64,000 bases of DNA, from NCBI GenBank assembly GCA_003508835.1, contig PUFA01000105.1, positions 2,108,001 to 2,172,000 on the forward strand. Reading direction: 5' to 3'. Position 1 is the stretch's first letter, and each line of letters starts with the position of its first letter. Source of the DNA: Eonycteris spelaea. Taxonomy: Eukaryota; Chordata; Mammalia; Chiroptera; Pteropodidae. A model generated the notes under the pieces. It did not search any database and was not told the origin of the DNA. It worked only from the letters and a program-made list of their open reading frames with translations. Made by a program: the position numbers and the translations under genes. This document shows positions 23,461 to 35,861 of the stretch, one piece after another.

Positions 23461-25737
23461 CTTCCTTTAAGAAGTAACTCTCAAAAATTGAAGTTTCTGG
23501 ATCTCTGGGAGGCAACAGAGCCCTCCTCTCTTCTCTTTTCAATTATTAATGTCAGAACACAAAAGGTTAGGCGTTTCCAATGTCACCATAATAAATATAA
23601 ACGACAAACAAACAAAAACAAACACAAATAATAAATGTTGTGCATAGACAAACAAATACAAATATCCATAAATTATAACCTGATTTGGAGCAAGTGGCAT
23701 TATGATGGAACTGAGAAGGGCCAAGATTAGGTGACAATTAGGATCAGACTTCACTTGTCTCAGTCCCTGTCTTTTCCTGCAAGCCTGGTCAGAATTGTTT
23801 TTCCAAGGTACCTCTGAGCTCCAAAGTTTTGAGTCTTTAAGAATAATAGAATGTCATTTCCCAGTGGATATATTTTTGCTATAGACTTAATTGTGTATCA
23901 AAGACTTTGGAAGAGCAACAATAAGTGACAGCAGAGAGAGCTGAGTTGTCAAACATCTGTATTTCACCAGCCTGCAAATGGTTTGCTGCTCAAGTATCAA
24001 GATTAAATTATTTATTTTTCCATTAGCTGCCTGAACACAACTAAAGATCATGTGCTGGATAAATCCCATGGTGTTAGCTAATACATGACATTTTAAAAAC
24101 AGCTCATGTTCTTCTTAATAAGCAGCATAAAAATAAATAGAAGAACAGAATGGAGAAACTCACCCTAATACATTTTTAAATGTGTGGCATTTCTCATTGT
24201 TAGGGTGAAGAATAAATTCTGTATCTACTTTGCACACAGCCAAATGTGCTATGAAATATTATTTATGCACTTGACAAATTCCCAAGTATAGCATCAGCCT
24301 TGCTAAAATACCCGTTGGCACGACATTGCACTTCCAAATTTAGCATTATGGCTGACAGCATTTTTCTTGGTCTCTCAAAAAAATGACCAGCCAAAATTTT
24401 ACCGCATGCATTTCCAAAGGATCTGATACTTATTTTCTTCTTTTCGGAAAGTAAATTTCCTGAGTGTTTAACCAATATACTCAGATATAACCTTTATCCT
24501 TATAGGTTTTAGGAGAGGAAAAAATAAGTATGTGAATATTATCCAATTACGTGTTAAAATGATTATGTCACATGGGGGGATTAAAGTGAGATAAATTTCG
24601 CTTGAGAAAAATCAAATGCAACTAGCTAGATCATAACAGCAATTTAGAAATGAAAATATTTCTATTAATTTTACGTCATGATAGCCAATATGTCTTACCT
24701 AATACAAGGTATTATAATCGCTCCCCTTAAACTTTTTATGGACAGGAAGAATGAATGGAGATAAACATTCAAATAGCATAATTTTAAAGGATATGTTCAA
24801 GAATAAAGGCATTAGGAGGTAACTGAAATTAAAGCTCTTATGATTATTTACTGTGATGGAATTAAACTGATATTGCTAATGTGACAGCAACCTAGATTTT
24901 TAAAGGAAATCTTGTAAGTAAATCTTACAATGTGGAAAAAAAAAAAAGGGAATAGGAGAATCCACTGACATTTGAATGTCAGTCTCTTGGTCCTTCTAAT
25001 TGAATCCAAACTTTGTTTTGGCTTTGTTTCCATTTTAGTATCTACACTGTCATGCTCATTTTTAAAAATAGTAACAGAATGCTGTGCCAAGAAGCAAGGG
25101 CAATGCCAAACCTCGAAAAATCTATAAAATCATGTCTAGAAAAGAACTGAATGCTTATAAATGTCAAAGGCTGTGTGAGAAGTAATTAAAAAATAATCGC
25201 AGCAGATATTCTATTGATTTGCTCCTAAGATCTAAAATACCCTGAATCAATGTGAAGAAATAGGAGGTTTATAGTTAAAAATCAAAACATCCATCTTCAC
25301 TCACATTTACAAACAACTACTGGTCTATGGTCGGAGGTAGTGTTTCAACCGAAGTATGGTCACGTGATTTAGATGTCACAGCACAAGACATCAATCACTA
25401 GCTTCATGCTGCTCATTGATTGGGACTTTTCTCTCATACCAGCCTCAAGAGGGCACCTGGGCGTTTGTCGTCTTGTGGGGTTGTGCCTAGTGCTCATTTC
25501 TGAGTCTCATGCAAGTTATCAAGCCCTTTGGGGACTTTAATTAACACCAGAGAGAACAATATCATTCTGAATTTCAACCCTAAAGCAGGCCAGGTAAATT
25601 CCTACTTGGAGTTGCGAAGAACACAAAAGGTTTAGATTACCAGAGAATTCTGACAAATGTCAATTTGCTAATGGAGTTATTTCAATTTTGATATTTATAT
25701 CACCATGATATTAAAGATAATCCATAATACTAACTAC
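23461..25737. other. No recognised repeat; one CTCF-like word
   Basis: Unique-looking DNA. At 25448-25457 the plus strand reads AGAGGGCACC, an exact match to the 3' ten bases of the CTCF core pattern, preceded by an imperfect 5' part. An 8-bp inverted repeat (CACCCTAA / TTAGGGTG) lies near 24160 and 24202. Confidence 0.4.
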
Positions 25738-25910
25738 TATTTTACTAAGTATATATTATGTGCTAAATACTTAACATATTGTAACTCGTTGCAGTCCTTA
25801 GAGTAACCTCCTTTCATACTAAAGATCTGGGGTCCAGAGCAGTTAAGCTATTTGCCAAGTTCTCGTAACTAGCGAGGGATAAAACTGTGATTCCAAATCA
25901 ATCTGATTCC
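25738..25910 (-). repeat. MIR, antisense
   Basis: TATATATTATGTGCTAAATA, then CAGAGCAGTTAAGCTATTTG, then CCAAGTTCTCGTAACTAGCG follow the reverse complement of MIR over most of its core. Confidence 0.6.
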
Positions 25911-25984
25911 AATTAATACTGTGAAGTGTCTGTCTCCCGTTATAGCATAAAGTGAGATCTTATCTGCTAAGTTCTTTTCCCTCC

Positions 25985-26405
25985 ACGTTTTCTTGAGATA
26001 TCATTGACATATAATACTGTATTAATTTAAGGCATACAACATAATGATTTGATATATGTAAATATTGAAAAATGGTTGCCACAAAAGTTTAGTTAACATC
26101 CATCACTTCGTAGTTATAAGCCTTTTTCCTATGAGGAGAGCTTTTAAGAGTTATTCTCAGCTACTTTCAAATATACAGTACAGTATTGTTCAATATAATC
26201 ACTATGGTGCACATTACATTGCCAGAACTTGTTTTGTAATTAGAAGTAGCCACTGGCCACCTTCTCTCATTTTTTCCATCCTCTTCTTCCTGTCTCTGGC
26301 AACCACCAAACTGGTCTCTGTTTCTTGGAGTTCAGTTTTTTTCGATTTCATGTATAAATGAGATCGTATAGCATGTCTATCTCTGTCTGACTTATCTTAC
26401 TCAGC
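25985..26405 (-). mobile_element. L1 LINE 3' UTR, antisense
   Basis: Colinear with the reverse complement of old L1 (L1M-type) 3' UTRs: TGAGATATCATTGACATATA, then CATACAACATAATGATTTGA, then ACAGTATTGTTCAATATAAT, then TCTGGCAACCACCAAACTGG, then TAAATGAGATCGTATAGCAT. No ORF portion is retained. The 98-codon frame across it is not L1 protein. Confidence 0.85.
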
Positions 26406-26536
26406 CTAATGGACTGAGTTGGCTTGTTCTGTTAATGAGTCCACATAGTTATTACCTGGTATTAATAATTGAATTGGATAATACTAGTGCCTTGGGCATA
26501 TGTGTGATTAATAATTACTATGAAATATTTATCAAT

Positions 26537-26720
26537 TGTTATGGACTGCATTGTGTCGCCCCAAAATTCATATGTTGAAACCCTATCACCCAATGTGTGA
26601 CTGTATTTGGAGGCAAGACCTTTAAGGAGATATTAAGGTTAAATGAGGTCATGAGGGTGGGTCCCTAACCTGATACAACTGATGTCTTTATAAGAAGAAA
26701 CAGCAGCATGCGCGTGCGCG

Positions 26721-26772
<52 letters not shown>

Positions 26773-26985
26773 CTCTCATTCTCTCTCTCTCTCTCAAAGG
26801 TCACTTGAAGATACAATGAGAAGGTGGCTATCTGAAAGCCAGAAGAGAGCCCTCCCCAGGGACCAAATCTGCTGATACTTTAATCTTGTACTTTTAGTCT
26901 CCTAAACTATGAGAAAATAAAATTCTGTCGTTTAAGCCATCTGGTCTGTGGCATTTTGTTATAGCAGTTCAAGCTGACTAATACC
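26537..26985 (+). mobile_element. Solo LTR of the ERVL-MaLR (MLT1-like) group
   Basis: Starts TGTTATGGACTGCATTGTGT and continues with CAAAATTCATATGTTGAAAC, CTGTATTTGGAGGCAAGACC, AAATGAGGTCATGAGGGTGG and TTTATAAGAAGAAAC, then a (CT)n tract. It ends GTCTGTGGCATTTTGTTATA and CTGACTAATAC. The polyadenylation word AATAAA is at 26916-26921. No second LTR or internal region adjoins it, so it is a solo LTR left by recombination. MaLRs are nonautonomous relatives of ERVL. Confidence 0.85.
26706..26797. repeat. Alternating GC (Z-DNA-prone) tract joined to (CT)n
   Basis: Twenty bases of strict purine-pyrimidine alternation (26706-26725) with seven CpGs run directly into about 70 bases of CT repeats inside the MLT1-like LTR. 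Confidence 0.9.
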
Positions 26986-29502
26986 TCATTCCAGATGGAG
27001 ATTTGATGACATCTAAGGACGATGATGTCACATGTGCAAAACTGGGAAGATAAAGAGTGAATCTATAGAGCAGAACTTAAAGTTCACTTCTAAAAGCATA
27101 GGTAACCCACACCTACTATGTGCATCCCTAAAAAAAGATTGGAAAACACTAGCATGCCTTTCTGGTCAGTTTAAACGTACTTCTTAATGGCTCATCTCTT
27201 GGCTACTCTGTCCTGAGGCTGTCGATAGCAAGATATTTGTGATAAAAAATACATATATATCTATTTTTGGTGATCTCATTTTAAATGGGTGGACTGGATC
27301 AGAGAAAAACTAGCTGCTAAGAAGCAGAGACTCCAACTAACAGGATAGTTTCATGTTTTGTGCTTCTATCTCCTTATTTGCTTCCATCTTCAACTTTAGA
27401 TAAGTAATTATCTCACCAAGAATTGGGAACAAACAGGACGCCTATAGCGCTAGGTGAGCCTATAGGAGTGTGCTATAGGAGTGTACAACTGTCCAGAGGC
27501 ACCTGAGCAGAACTTGGCATCTTATAGAAACAGTTTTCATGAGTGGACTTTTTATGAGATTCAAAGTGTGTTTCACTCCATTACTGTGTTTGTTTTTCTC
27601 GTCCAGTAACACTCAAGTTCTCAAAAAGAGACTGAGCTGGGTGATTTGGGTTTTAAAATACCAGGAGATGTTTTAGCCTTTGTTATTTCTAAAACATTTG
27701 GGATCTCGGGAGTGACCACTCGCTTGTTTCCAATGCTTAAAAATGTGTGAGAAAATCATTTTTTCCCGCCTTCCCTTTCCAGATATCCATCTTGTCAACA
27801 TCACTAATTCCTGAAACATTCTTTTCTCTCACTCTGCTGACTGTAAAAGTCAAGGATAATACAAAAACATTCAAGTTGGTCAGCTGCCAGTGAATTCTCC
27901 TGCTAGGGATGTTCTGCCACGTGGACTGTTTATGGAGTATCACTGTGCCCAGAAGCTGTCACCCACTTTAGAGGGCACAGAGAATATTTTGTCATTATGC
28001 GCCCTCATGATTCTAACTGTGCAAACATAGGCTTCCGAGGACAGCAACGTGTTTCTTACTCTGTCCTAATAATGACAATAGAAGAACAGTTTATTTTGCA
28101 TGTTAACATTCTGATTCTTCGTGGGGGGAATTGTTCTGACTGATATTGAGCTTTAAACTTGATTTTGTGTCGCATAGACAACATCTAACAATCAGCCACT
28201 ACCGAGTTAATTTAATTTATAGAAATCTTCGATAAATCTACATACTACTTTTTAAATCACATGCTTTACAAAACAATGTCCAAAACAATCCCTTTACAAC
28301 AAACTCAGTTTTTAGAAGCACATTATAGAAATAATTCAGGCATACTATATGCCTTTGACTCATTTATCATATGCCCAATAAAAGAATGCCCAATAAACGT
28401 TCACTGGTGACAAAGATAATGTTGAACGCATTCTGTGCCAAAGAAATCCCAGTGAAGTGTGGATATTTCCTAAGGCACTACATATCTGGCTCCAGTTTTA
28501 AACAAGCAATGGTTAGTTTTATTGAGGGGACTAGACAGAGGTCACTGGAGGAGTCAGCCAGAATTTGGAAGTGGAATACTGCTGGCTCTCAGCCTTGTTT
28601 CTAGTAACTACCCCACCCTGTTGTTCCCGAGAGAACCAATGTACACTTGATAGCTGAGCAGGTGGCATGGGCTGCGGTAATAAACAGCTCCTTTCCTGTA
28701 AGAGAGCAGCGGACTGGGTTTATGCATCCATGAGCTTTCCTGTGGGGAAGCCATTATGTCCAGTTAAAACTGTAACTGAAAACATCCGTCTTTTTCAGTA
28801 ATTCTCCTCATACTTAGTCCAAAGTCCCCAGCACTGCTCTCCTCATCGAGTCATGTAAGCACATGTACGACCAGCTTCGGGACTGAAAGATAGCATGGGG
28901 ACAATGAAAAGTTATTTAGTTTGTGTGCGAGGCGAAGTAGCTGTGGATTAAGTCCACCTGCAAATTAATGTTGGGGAAAGGAAGCCAGTTGGGATTCAAT
29001 GAGTCTCTTTCCCTGTTTTTCATGTGTTTACTTCCTCTGCTTCCCTAATGAACCCCAAAGCTCTGGAATTCCAAACCATTAAATGGAATTAAGACACAGG
29101 CTCATTATTGAGAGCCAAAAGGTTACAATCAACTCTCGTCCAACAATCAACCAATATCCTTTTGTTTACTTGAAATAAAACAGGAAAACACTACCTTGTA
29201 CCTAAATGACTTGGGGAGTTATTTTCATAATTGCTTGTTGAAGTTTCCTAATTAATCAGAAGTCTTTGGCACAGAAAGTCCAACTGTCGAGACCTGAGAC
29301 ATAGGACTGGCAGAACATTTGTCAGCAGAAATTGTCTTTTGTGCAAGCTATGTGATACCTGGCACAAAAAGTTCTTCGTAAATCTTGATTATGATTATAA
29401 CACAATGGTTAATTAGCAGGGCTTTTCTTTGTCTTTACAAACTTCTTTAGAGTCTTTGACATTAATGAATTGAGGAATGAGAGTTTCCCTACTGTTGTAT
29501 GC
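26986..29502. other. Unique sequence with two tiny tandem duplications
   Basis: CTATAGGAGTGT is duplicated in tandem at about 27460-27485. ATGCCCAATAAA recurs at about 28371-28400. No transposon is recognised at 27000-29500. The 28640-29100 part is compositionally even and repeat-free. Confidence 0.45.
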
Positions 29503-29549
29503 AAAAAAAAAAAAAAAAAAAAAAAAAGAGAGAGAGAGAGAGAGAGAGT
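29503..29549. repeat. Poly(A) followed by (GA)n
   Basis: About 25 A followed by about 11 GA units. It could be the remnant of a retroposon tail, but no body is recognised upstream. Confidence 0.9.
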
Positions 29550-31189
29550 GAGTTTGTGTTGTTTTCCAAAGGATATCCCTTGTGCTGACAGTATTCCATG
29601 GCGTGAGCCCCACAGTACACCAGCCAAAGGTTCGAGCTAGCCAAAGAAAATGCTGACCCTTCTGGACTTCAGTGGGTCAAGGTGTTTTATGGTGAATGGA
29701 GAGTGACTGTAAAGTTAATCTCTTATTTATGTTACACTGTGATAATCTTGCCTGACACTAACAGCAGCCACAAAAGTCAGGAAGTTAAAAAGAATTAGCA
29801 GAAAAAAATTTCATAGGCCATCTTTTTGTTTTGACAGTTATTGGTCTAAACTTGATGGAGGGTTTGTTTATTCAAAAAACATTTTTGTAGGCCTAATTAA
29901 ATACGTCTATTTTGTAATCACATATATTAAAATGGGCACATATAAGATTTCTGAATTACAAAACCGTAAATTAAGAAAAACGAATTTATATAACACATAA
30001 TTTAAATATTGGAGATTAAATGGGAGTCTTACTTGGAAAGCATTCAGAGTACCTTAGAAATGATTCAGGATTCTTTGTTTGTTTGCTTGTTTGTTCTAAA
30101 GATGAGCTAGATTAAAGAAAGTTGTCAAGGAGTAATTTAAAAAATGGTTTTCCAGTTTAGAGAAGTTATTTTATAGACATTTTCAGTGAAGACGTAGTAA
30201 AGGGAAACATTTAAGCACATTGTGAAATCTTCAGGTTAGATGAGAAACAATTTACTGAGAGGATTTAACCACTGGAATAAGTCACCAAAACTAAGCTCTA
30301 AAATCTTGTCCTCTAGGGGTCTTTAGAACATGATATATTTCATCTGTTTAAATTGCATCGTGTGTGAAGGTGGACAATTATAACACATGATTTCAGGGAG
30401 AATGTGGATTTTTCTGACTATGAGTAAGGATTTTATTTCTTCAAAAATACTTCAGATGGGAAAACCTATTAATTAGATTCCAATAGAGTGACTGAGAAAA
30501 CAAACAAAGTTTTACAGAAGCTTTCCTGGCGTCACAGAAAATAAATTTCTCTCAGCATGTGTGTTGTTGCTGCAGGCTCTATAAAATCGTTAGCTTAGAT
30601 TTTGGCTCTTTTTCTAGATGAACATAACAGTCTGTGAACTCATCTTTGGAAGCCCAAGTAATTACATAAGTTATTAAATCTTGCCAAGATCAATACTATG
30701 TCTTGTTGTCGAGTGTGGTTTCTTTATGAAAAATAGTGATCATATATCATACTAGAAAAGACCCTAGAAAGTGAGGTTAGATATTAAATTTTCCATGGGA
30801 CAATTTATAGAATAATTTCACCGATGAGAAGATTTTTTCACTAACGAATTAAGACCGGTTTAACTCCTATAGTGCAACATTATACTAATACCAGAGATGC
30901 AAGGAAGGAATTATGTACCAATGGCCATGACACTGTTTCTCACCCAGTGAAATAGATTAAAGCAACTCACAGATGCATTGCTCGTTCTTCTGTACATCTT
31001 CGAAACAAATGGATATGTGTGACAAAGAATTGTTGAAAGAAATAAGAGAAAAGAAGGATAAAGACAGTAAAAGGCACACGTGCATGTAAGAGAAGGGAAA
31101 ATAAGAAAATTGTAACTGAACAGATAGGAAGGATTGGTCCAAGCAGCATTAAGGAGAGACAAAACGTCAAGATGGCCCATGAACCAAGT
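29550..31189. other. No recognised feature
   Basis: Unique-looking sequence with a short (TTTG)n-like stretch near 30075. Overlapping minus-strand frames at 30911-31299 arise from a purine-rich plus strand and overlap an L2. Confidence 0.45.
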
Positions 31190-31440
31190 AAGAGGAAGTT
31201 TCCGTAGGGACAGGGATGCACTTCTGAGTCAAGGGCTAAACAGAAACCAAGAAGATGAGGACTAAGGAAGCCCATTAGATTTGACAGTGAAGACATCATT
31301 GGAGACCTTCCTGATCAGAGACGGAAGTCAGTGGGAGAGGATGAGAGGTGTCAACTGAGAAAATAAAGAGGGAAGTAATCCAGATGTTTTGCTAGATCCT
31401 TTATAGTGAGTGGTAGGCACCGGAAGCAGAAAGGAAAACT
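31190..31440 (-). repeat. L2 LINE internal region, antisense
   Basis: CAAGAAGATGAGGACTAAGG, then CCATTAGATTTGACAGTGAA, then CATTGGAGACCTTCCTGATC match the reverse complement of L2 about 2 kb upstream of its tail. The same region occurs again at 58275. Confidence 0.6.
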
Positions 31441-31654
31441 TTAACGCTGCCCAATAGGAATGTGTAAAGGAATGGAGAACAAATCCTCTTCCTTTTCCCT
31501 TTCTGAGCTGCAGAATGCAGTAGCATATTCATGCTCCTCCCCCTGAAAGTGTTCATGCTGTGATTTTAAATAATATGCATACTTTACAGTGTGATTTTAT
31601 ATTATTTATTATTTCCCTGAATTGGAACACAAAACACATGATCTCCACATTAGG

Positions 31655-31995
31655 TAGCTTTTACTATGTTGTGCTGAGGTAATAAATGGCCTCAAGACAC
31701 CAATGGTTTCCTATGACAGAGGTTTATGGCTGTCTACATTACATGTAAACTGCACATGTGTTGTTAATTCATGGATGCAGGATAACAAATGGCCTTTCTC
31801 TGGACATGTTGTGGTCAAAGCAGGAGGAGGAGGAGTGACAAAGGTCACAGTGAGTCTGAAGCTCTGCTCAGAATTGGCAGATTTTACTCCGTTCACATTT
31901 AATTGAGCAAAGCAAGTCATCTGCCTAAGAGTCAGGTGCAAAAACATAGTAACTTTTTGACAAGGAGAGCAGAGAACACTCGGTGACAATACTGT
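31655..31995 (+). mobile_element. Ancient LTR remnant (ERVL-type, family uncertain)
   Basis: Starts near GTAATAAATGGCCTCAAGAC and CAGAGGTTTATGG. It ends with CTGCTCAGAATTGGCAGATT, TTAATTGAGCAAAGCAAGTC and GGAGAGCAGAGAACACT. This word order matches a common mammalian LTR whose ends read 'taacaaatgacc' and 'aagcaagtcacatggcc'. The overlapping open frames on both strands are chance. Confidence 0.55.
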
Positions 31996-32237
31996 CTATC
32001 GTAACTTTGAAATTTTGCAAAGCGTATAATGCATAGAAAAAGATTAAAATTTTCTATATCTTTTCAATGAGTTTACTGATGTGGTCATAATATGAACATA
32101 CTTTGTATCTCAATTTTTAATTAACATTTCATTATACATTTTCTTCTATGTCATTTGGAATTCATAAAAATGTGATTTTAAAGGCTGTACATTATTCTAT
32201 TGTTTTAGCCATTCCCTTGACTTTCTGCATTTTGTAG

Positions 32238-32340
32238 CGGGGTTTTTTGGGGGGGTTTGTTTGTTTTTTGTTTTCTTGGTTTTTGTTTTTTTGTTTTTGG
32301 TTTGTTTGTTTTTTGTTTTGTTTTTGTTTTTGTTTTTGGT
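32238..32340. repeat. G/T-only low-complexity tract
   Basis: About 100 bases almost wholly of T and G (GTTTTT, TTGG and TTTG units) with a GGGGGGG run near its left end. Confidence 0.9.
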
Positions 32341-32859
32341 TAATAAATCGTCATTCAGTAGTTAATGTGCACCATGAGGGATGTTAATGACCTGAAACAA
32401 ATCCCACCACACCTTTAAAAATAGCTGCCTTATTCTCTATTAACACTCTATTGATAGTATTTCTCTACTGAGAAAATGAGGTTCTTTCTGGTTTCAGTTA
32501 CATCTGAACACTTGCTTGAACAATAAAGAAATGCTCAGGAGCGCTGACAAGTTTTCAGTGTTTCACTCCCATGATTTGATTCATTGTGAAACTATTGAAT
32601 GACCAATTAGCCCTCTTTTCCAGCTATAAAGATCCTTTTTCAATTATATAGCAAGAGAGTTAGCAGTTTATGTATTGTCCATTTCAAAATCGTTATTAAG
32701 CATATAAATTGGAAGTTTGAATTTAGCTTAAATGAGTTTATTGTAACAATCTGAATTCTAAAGAAATAAATAAAATATTTTAGTGATGTAGTTGAGACGT
32801 GTTTGCCTACTCATAATCAATGTCTCCTTTTTCCTTTCCTAATAGAACCTTCTCATAGT
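32341..32859. other. No recognised feature
   Basis: AT-rich unique DNA. Confidence 0.45.
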
Positions 32860-33330
32860 CTCTAAGTGCTTCAGTGCAGACTGACCCCACCCCTTGTTTT
32901 AAGAGCGAGCCTGACTGTTCCAAAGTTAACCCTGATCTTGCCAATAACTCAGGAATGGGCAGTTCGCTCCAGCCCCCAATAAGACAAGAAGGACGTCCGC
33001 CTTAAAGAATCCTCCCTCTCTCCTAGGAGAAAGCCACATGAAAAGTCATTCCTCTTCCTCCTAACATTTTCATGTTCGGTAGTGACACCTAGAAGAGCTG
33101 CAGACAATTTCCCAGCACTGTAGGAGAAAGCTAAATGTGAGGGTATTATACAGAAGAAGTGAAAGAACGTTGGTCTCTGATGACTTTGATGAGCGCTGTA
33201 TCAACTATACTGGAAATCTGCCTGACCTTTTATATAGTGCATTTCCTTATTGTTTAGCTAGTGTAAAGGAGCTTCGGGATATTTGTGGGAGAAGGCATTC
33301 TAATTCATACAAAACAGGCACAGATGCAGG
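32860..33330 (+). mobile_element. Ancient LTR (MaLR/ERVL-like)
   Basis: Words in order: GGGCAGTTCGCTCCAGCCCC, CCGCCTTAAAGAATCCTCCC, GGAGAAAGCCACATGAAAAG, TTGGTCTCTGATGACTTTGA, CCTTATTGTTTAGCTAGTGT. This agrees with a widespread mammalian LTR having AGAAAGCCACAGAGAAG and CTTATTGTTTAAGC. The 87-codon open frame at 33137-33400 lies largely inside it and is discounted. Confidence 0.6.
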
Positions 33331-33654
33331 AGTATGCTCAAAAATGTCAACCCAAGAAGCCAAAACCATCATCAGATTTCTAAAACATAATCCTGTATGA
33401 TGTTACACATATGACTACAACACAAATCTATCTATACTTTCTGCCTCTGACTTTGACCCAGCTGCTGAAAGGTCTATGTGTCATGCTCATCTGTGCTGTA
33501 ATGAATAAAATAGGGGGCAAGTTACATTTACTTTTTAAATATTGAAATAAAGAGGACTGGACAGGATGATTTCATTCTTTAAGTGTAAACTCATATACTT
33601 TAAAATAAATAAATTCTATCTTACACTTGTTAATTATTTCTTGGAGACAGCCAC
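33331..33654. other. No recognised feature
   Basis: Spacer between an LTR and an L1 tail. Confidence 0.4.
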
Positions 33655-33960
33655 AATTTTTTTCTGTCTTTATCGAAATATAATAAGCAATTAGTTGCTC
33701 GTATTTATGTTGTACAATGTAGTGAGTTTTTGCAATTATAATTGGCATACAATAATACACCAGTTTTAGTTGTATAGCATAGTGATCAGAGATCCACATA
33801 ACTCACAAAGTGATCGCCCTACTAAATCCAGTACCCCCTTCCCCCTTACATATTCATTACAATTAACCATTTTCTCCCTGCTACACTCTACATCTCCATT
33901 TTTATTCTGCAACTATCCACTTGTACCTCTTAATCTCTTTGCCTTTTTTTTTTTGCTCCC
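33655..33960 (-). mobile_element. L1 LINE 3' UTR, antisense
   Basis: Diverged but colinear with antisense L1M 3' UTR: TATCGAAATATAATAAGCAA, GTGATCGCCCTACTAAATCC, ATTCATTACAATTAACCATT, CTTGTACCTCTTAATCTC. Confidence 0.6.
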
Positions 33961-34484
33961 CAACCCTCCTCTTATCTAGTATCCTCAAAATACAAGAGCT
34001 CACCTAAGTAAAATATATGGTGCTGACAACTTTAATGTGTTTTCCACAGGACAATTAAATAGAGCTAGAGAATTACACTTAAGAATTAATCATACAGTCA
34101 GTTGATATGGAATGCAAGCAATTCTGCCTTATTTGTAAGAAAAGATATATGAAGAACTTGAATTGGTGAAAGTCATGGGTAATAAAAACCTGATTTCTCT
34201 CATTGGCTTTAAAGTTCTTCCTTCCAAGTCTCTTATCTAAGTTTGAAATGGCAAAATTCATGAACTAGTATTGACTTTCACATTTTCGTTTTCATTCTCT
34301 AAATCTCATGGAAGTATAAATGAAAACATAGAAAATAAATTAAGATGAAAATCTTAATTCTATCTGCAATGTTATTTCCCCTTTGCCACTTATCCTAACA
34401 TAGTCACAGGTTCTGGTAATTAAAATACAGATGCCTTTGTGGGGCATTATTTTGACTACTACAAACTACATCATAAATGCTTAA
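33961..34484. other. No recognised feature
   Basis: AT-rich DNA. Part may be unrecognised 5' sequence of the L1 that follows. Confidence 0.4.
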
Positions 34485-35805
34485 GAAAATAAAATATGGA
34501 ACCACAAATATGAGTAAGCAATACACCACCATGAGTAATGGTCAGAAAAACTTTTTAAAAGCAAGATGAAATTTCTTGAAATAAAAAATACAATTTTTGA
34601 GTTTAGAAAAAAATCCATAAACCAGTTGAGCAGCTTTCTAGACACAGCCAAAGAAATAATTAGTGAACTAAGAATGTATGTGATAAAATTACCCAGAATG
34701 CAGTGCAAAGGAGAAAAAAAGAAATTAAAAAATACACAGGGAAAGTTAAGATATATAGGAAATAGAATAAGAAGTTCCAAGATATGTATATAGTTGGATG
34801 TGAAAAGGGGAGAATAAAGACAATGAAGGGGAGAAAATATGGGAAGAGATAGTGGCTGAAAAGTTGTAAAATAAATGAAAAACATAAATTGGTAGACCCA
34901 ATAAACATAATAAATCTCTAGCAGCATAAATAAAAAGAAGTCCACATGTAGATGTGTTTTGGCAAAATTGCAGAATACCCAAATCAAAGAGAAGCTCTTA
35001 AAAGCATCAAAAAATAAAAACCACCATCACCTAATAAAGATAGAAAATTTGACAAAAATTCTCAACAGTAAGTGCTAAAATATTATAACTGTAATCAAGC
35101 ATGTTTTTACTCTGAAAAATTATTTTTTCAAAAACGAGTGAAATAGTCTTTCTTAGATTAAAAAAAAGGTTTATCACTAATAATTCTTTCTCAAGGAATT
35201 TCTAAAAAATATAATTCCACAAAATGGAAAGTTATCAGAGGGATAATCAGAGATGAAAGAAAAGAATAGTGATAAAATGCAAACATGTATCTTAATCTAA
35301 ACAATAGTGTTTGCATAAATAATAAATATATTGTCTAATTATTTGTAGTTTTATTTAAAAGGACAACTCTAATATACTGGGCAAAAATATAAATCAGAAG
35401 GGAGTAATCAGTTTACTATGTTCTTACAGCTTGATAAACGTTTGTCAGTACTTTAGATATCTTTAGACCTAAATTAAATATGAATGGCAAAATTTCTATA
35501 ATAACCACCAAGTGAAAAATAATATAATATAAAGGCTAAGGTCATATAGGGAAAAGTGAAATAAGAACTCAATCACTTTAAAAGGAAAAAAAGCAAGAAA
35601 AGGAGCATAAAAAAAGTGGGACAATTAAGAAAATAGAATGATAGAAATAAGTAACGATATTAATAATCAGAATAAATCAATAAAGTCCCCAACGAACAGA
35701 CAGATTGTTGAACTGAATTTTGAAATATAGCTATACACTTTTACCCCAATATAAGAACACAGGAAGCCTTAAGTAAAAAGATGCAATTAGATATCTTCTA
35801 TTTCT

Positions 35806-35806
<1 letters not shown>

Positions 35807-35860
<54 letters not shown>
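35807..35860. repeat. (TATC)n tetranucleotide microsatellite
   Basis: About 13 clean TATC units at the left edge of the LTR inserted in the L1. Confidence 0.95.

Positions 35861-35861
<1 letters not shown>

Noticed and set aside
24160..24208. Eight-base inverted repeat CACCCTAA / TTAGGGTG
   Set aside because: Too short and isolated to distinguish from chance in 64 kb.
29503..29549. Retroposon tail with a SINE body upstream
   Set aside because: No Pol III boxes, family similarity or target duplication was found near the A/GA tract.
33137..33400. 87-codon open frame that reads protein-like
   Set aside because: Most of it lies in an ancient LTR whose nucleotide pattern explains the sequence.
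35807..35860. Possible CRISPR-like regular repeat
   Set aside because: It is a pure tetranucleotide microsatellite with no spacers, in mammalian DNA.
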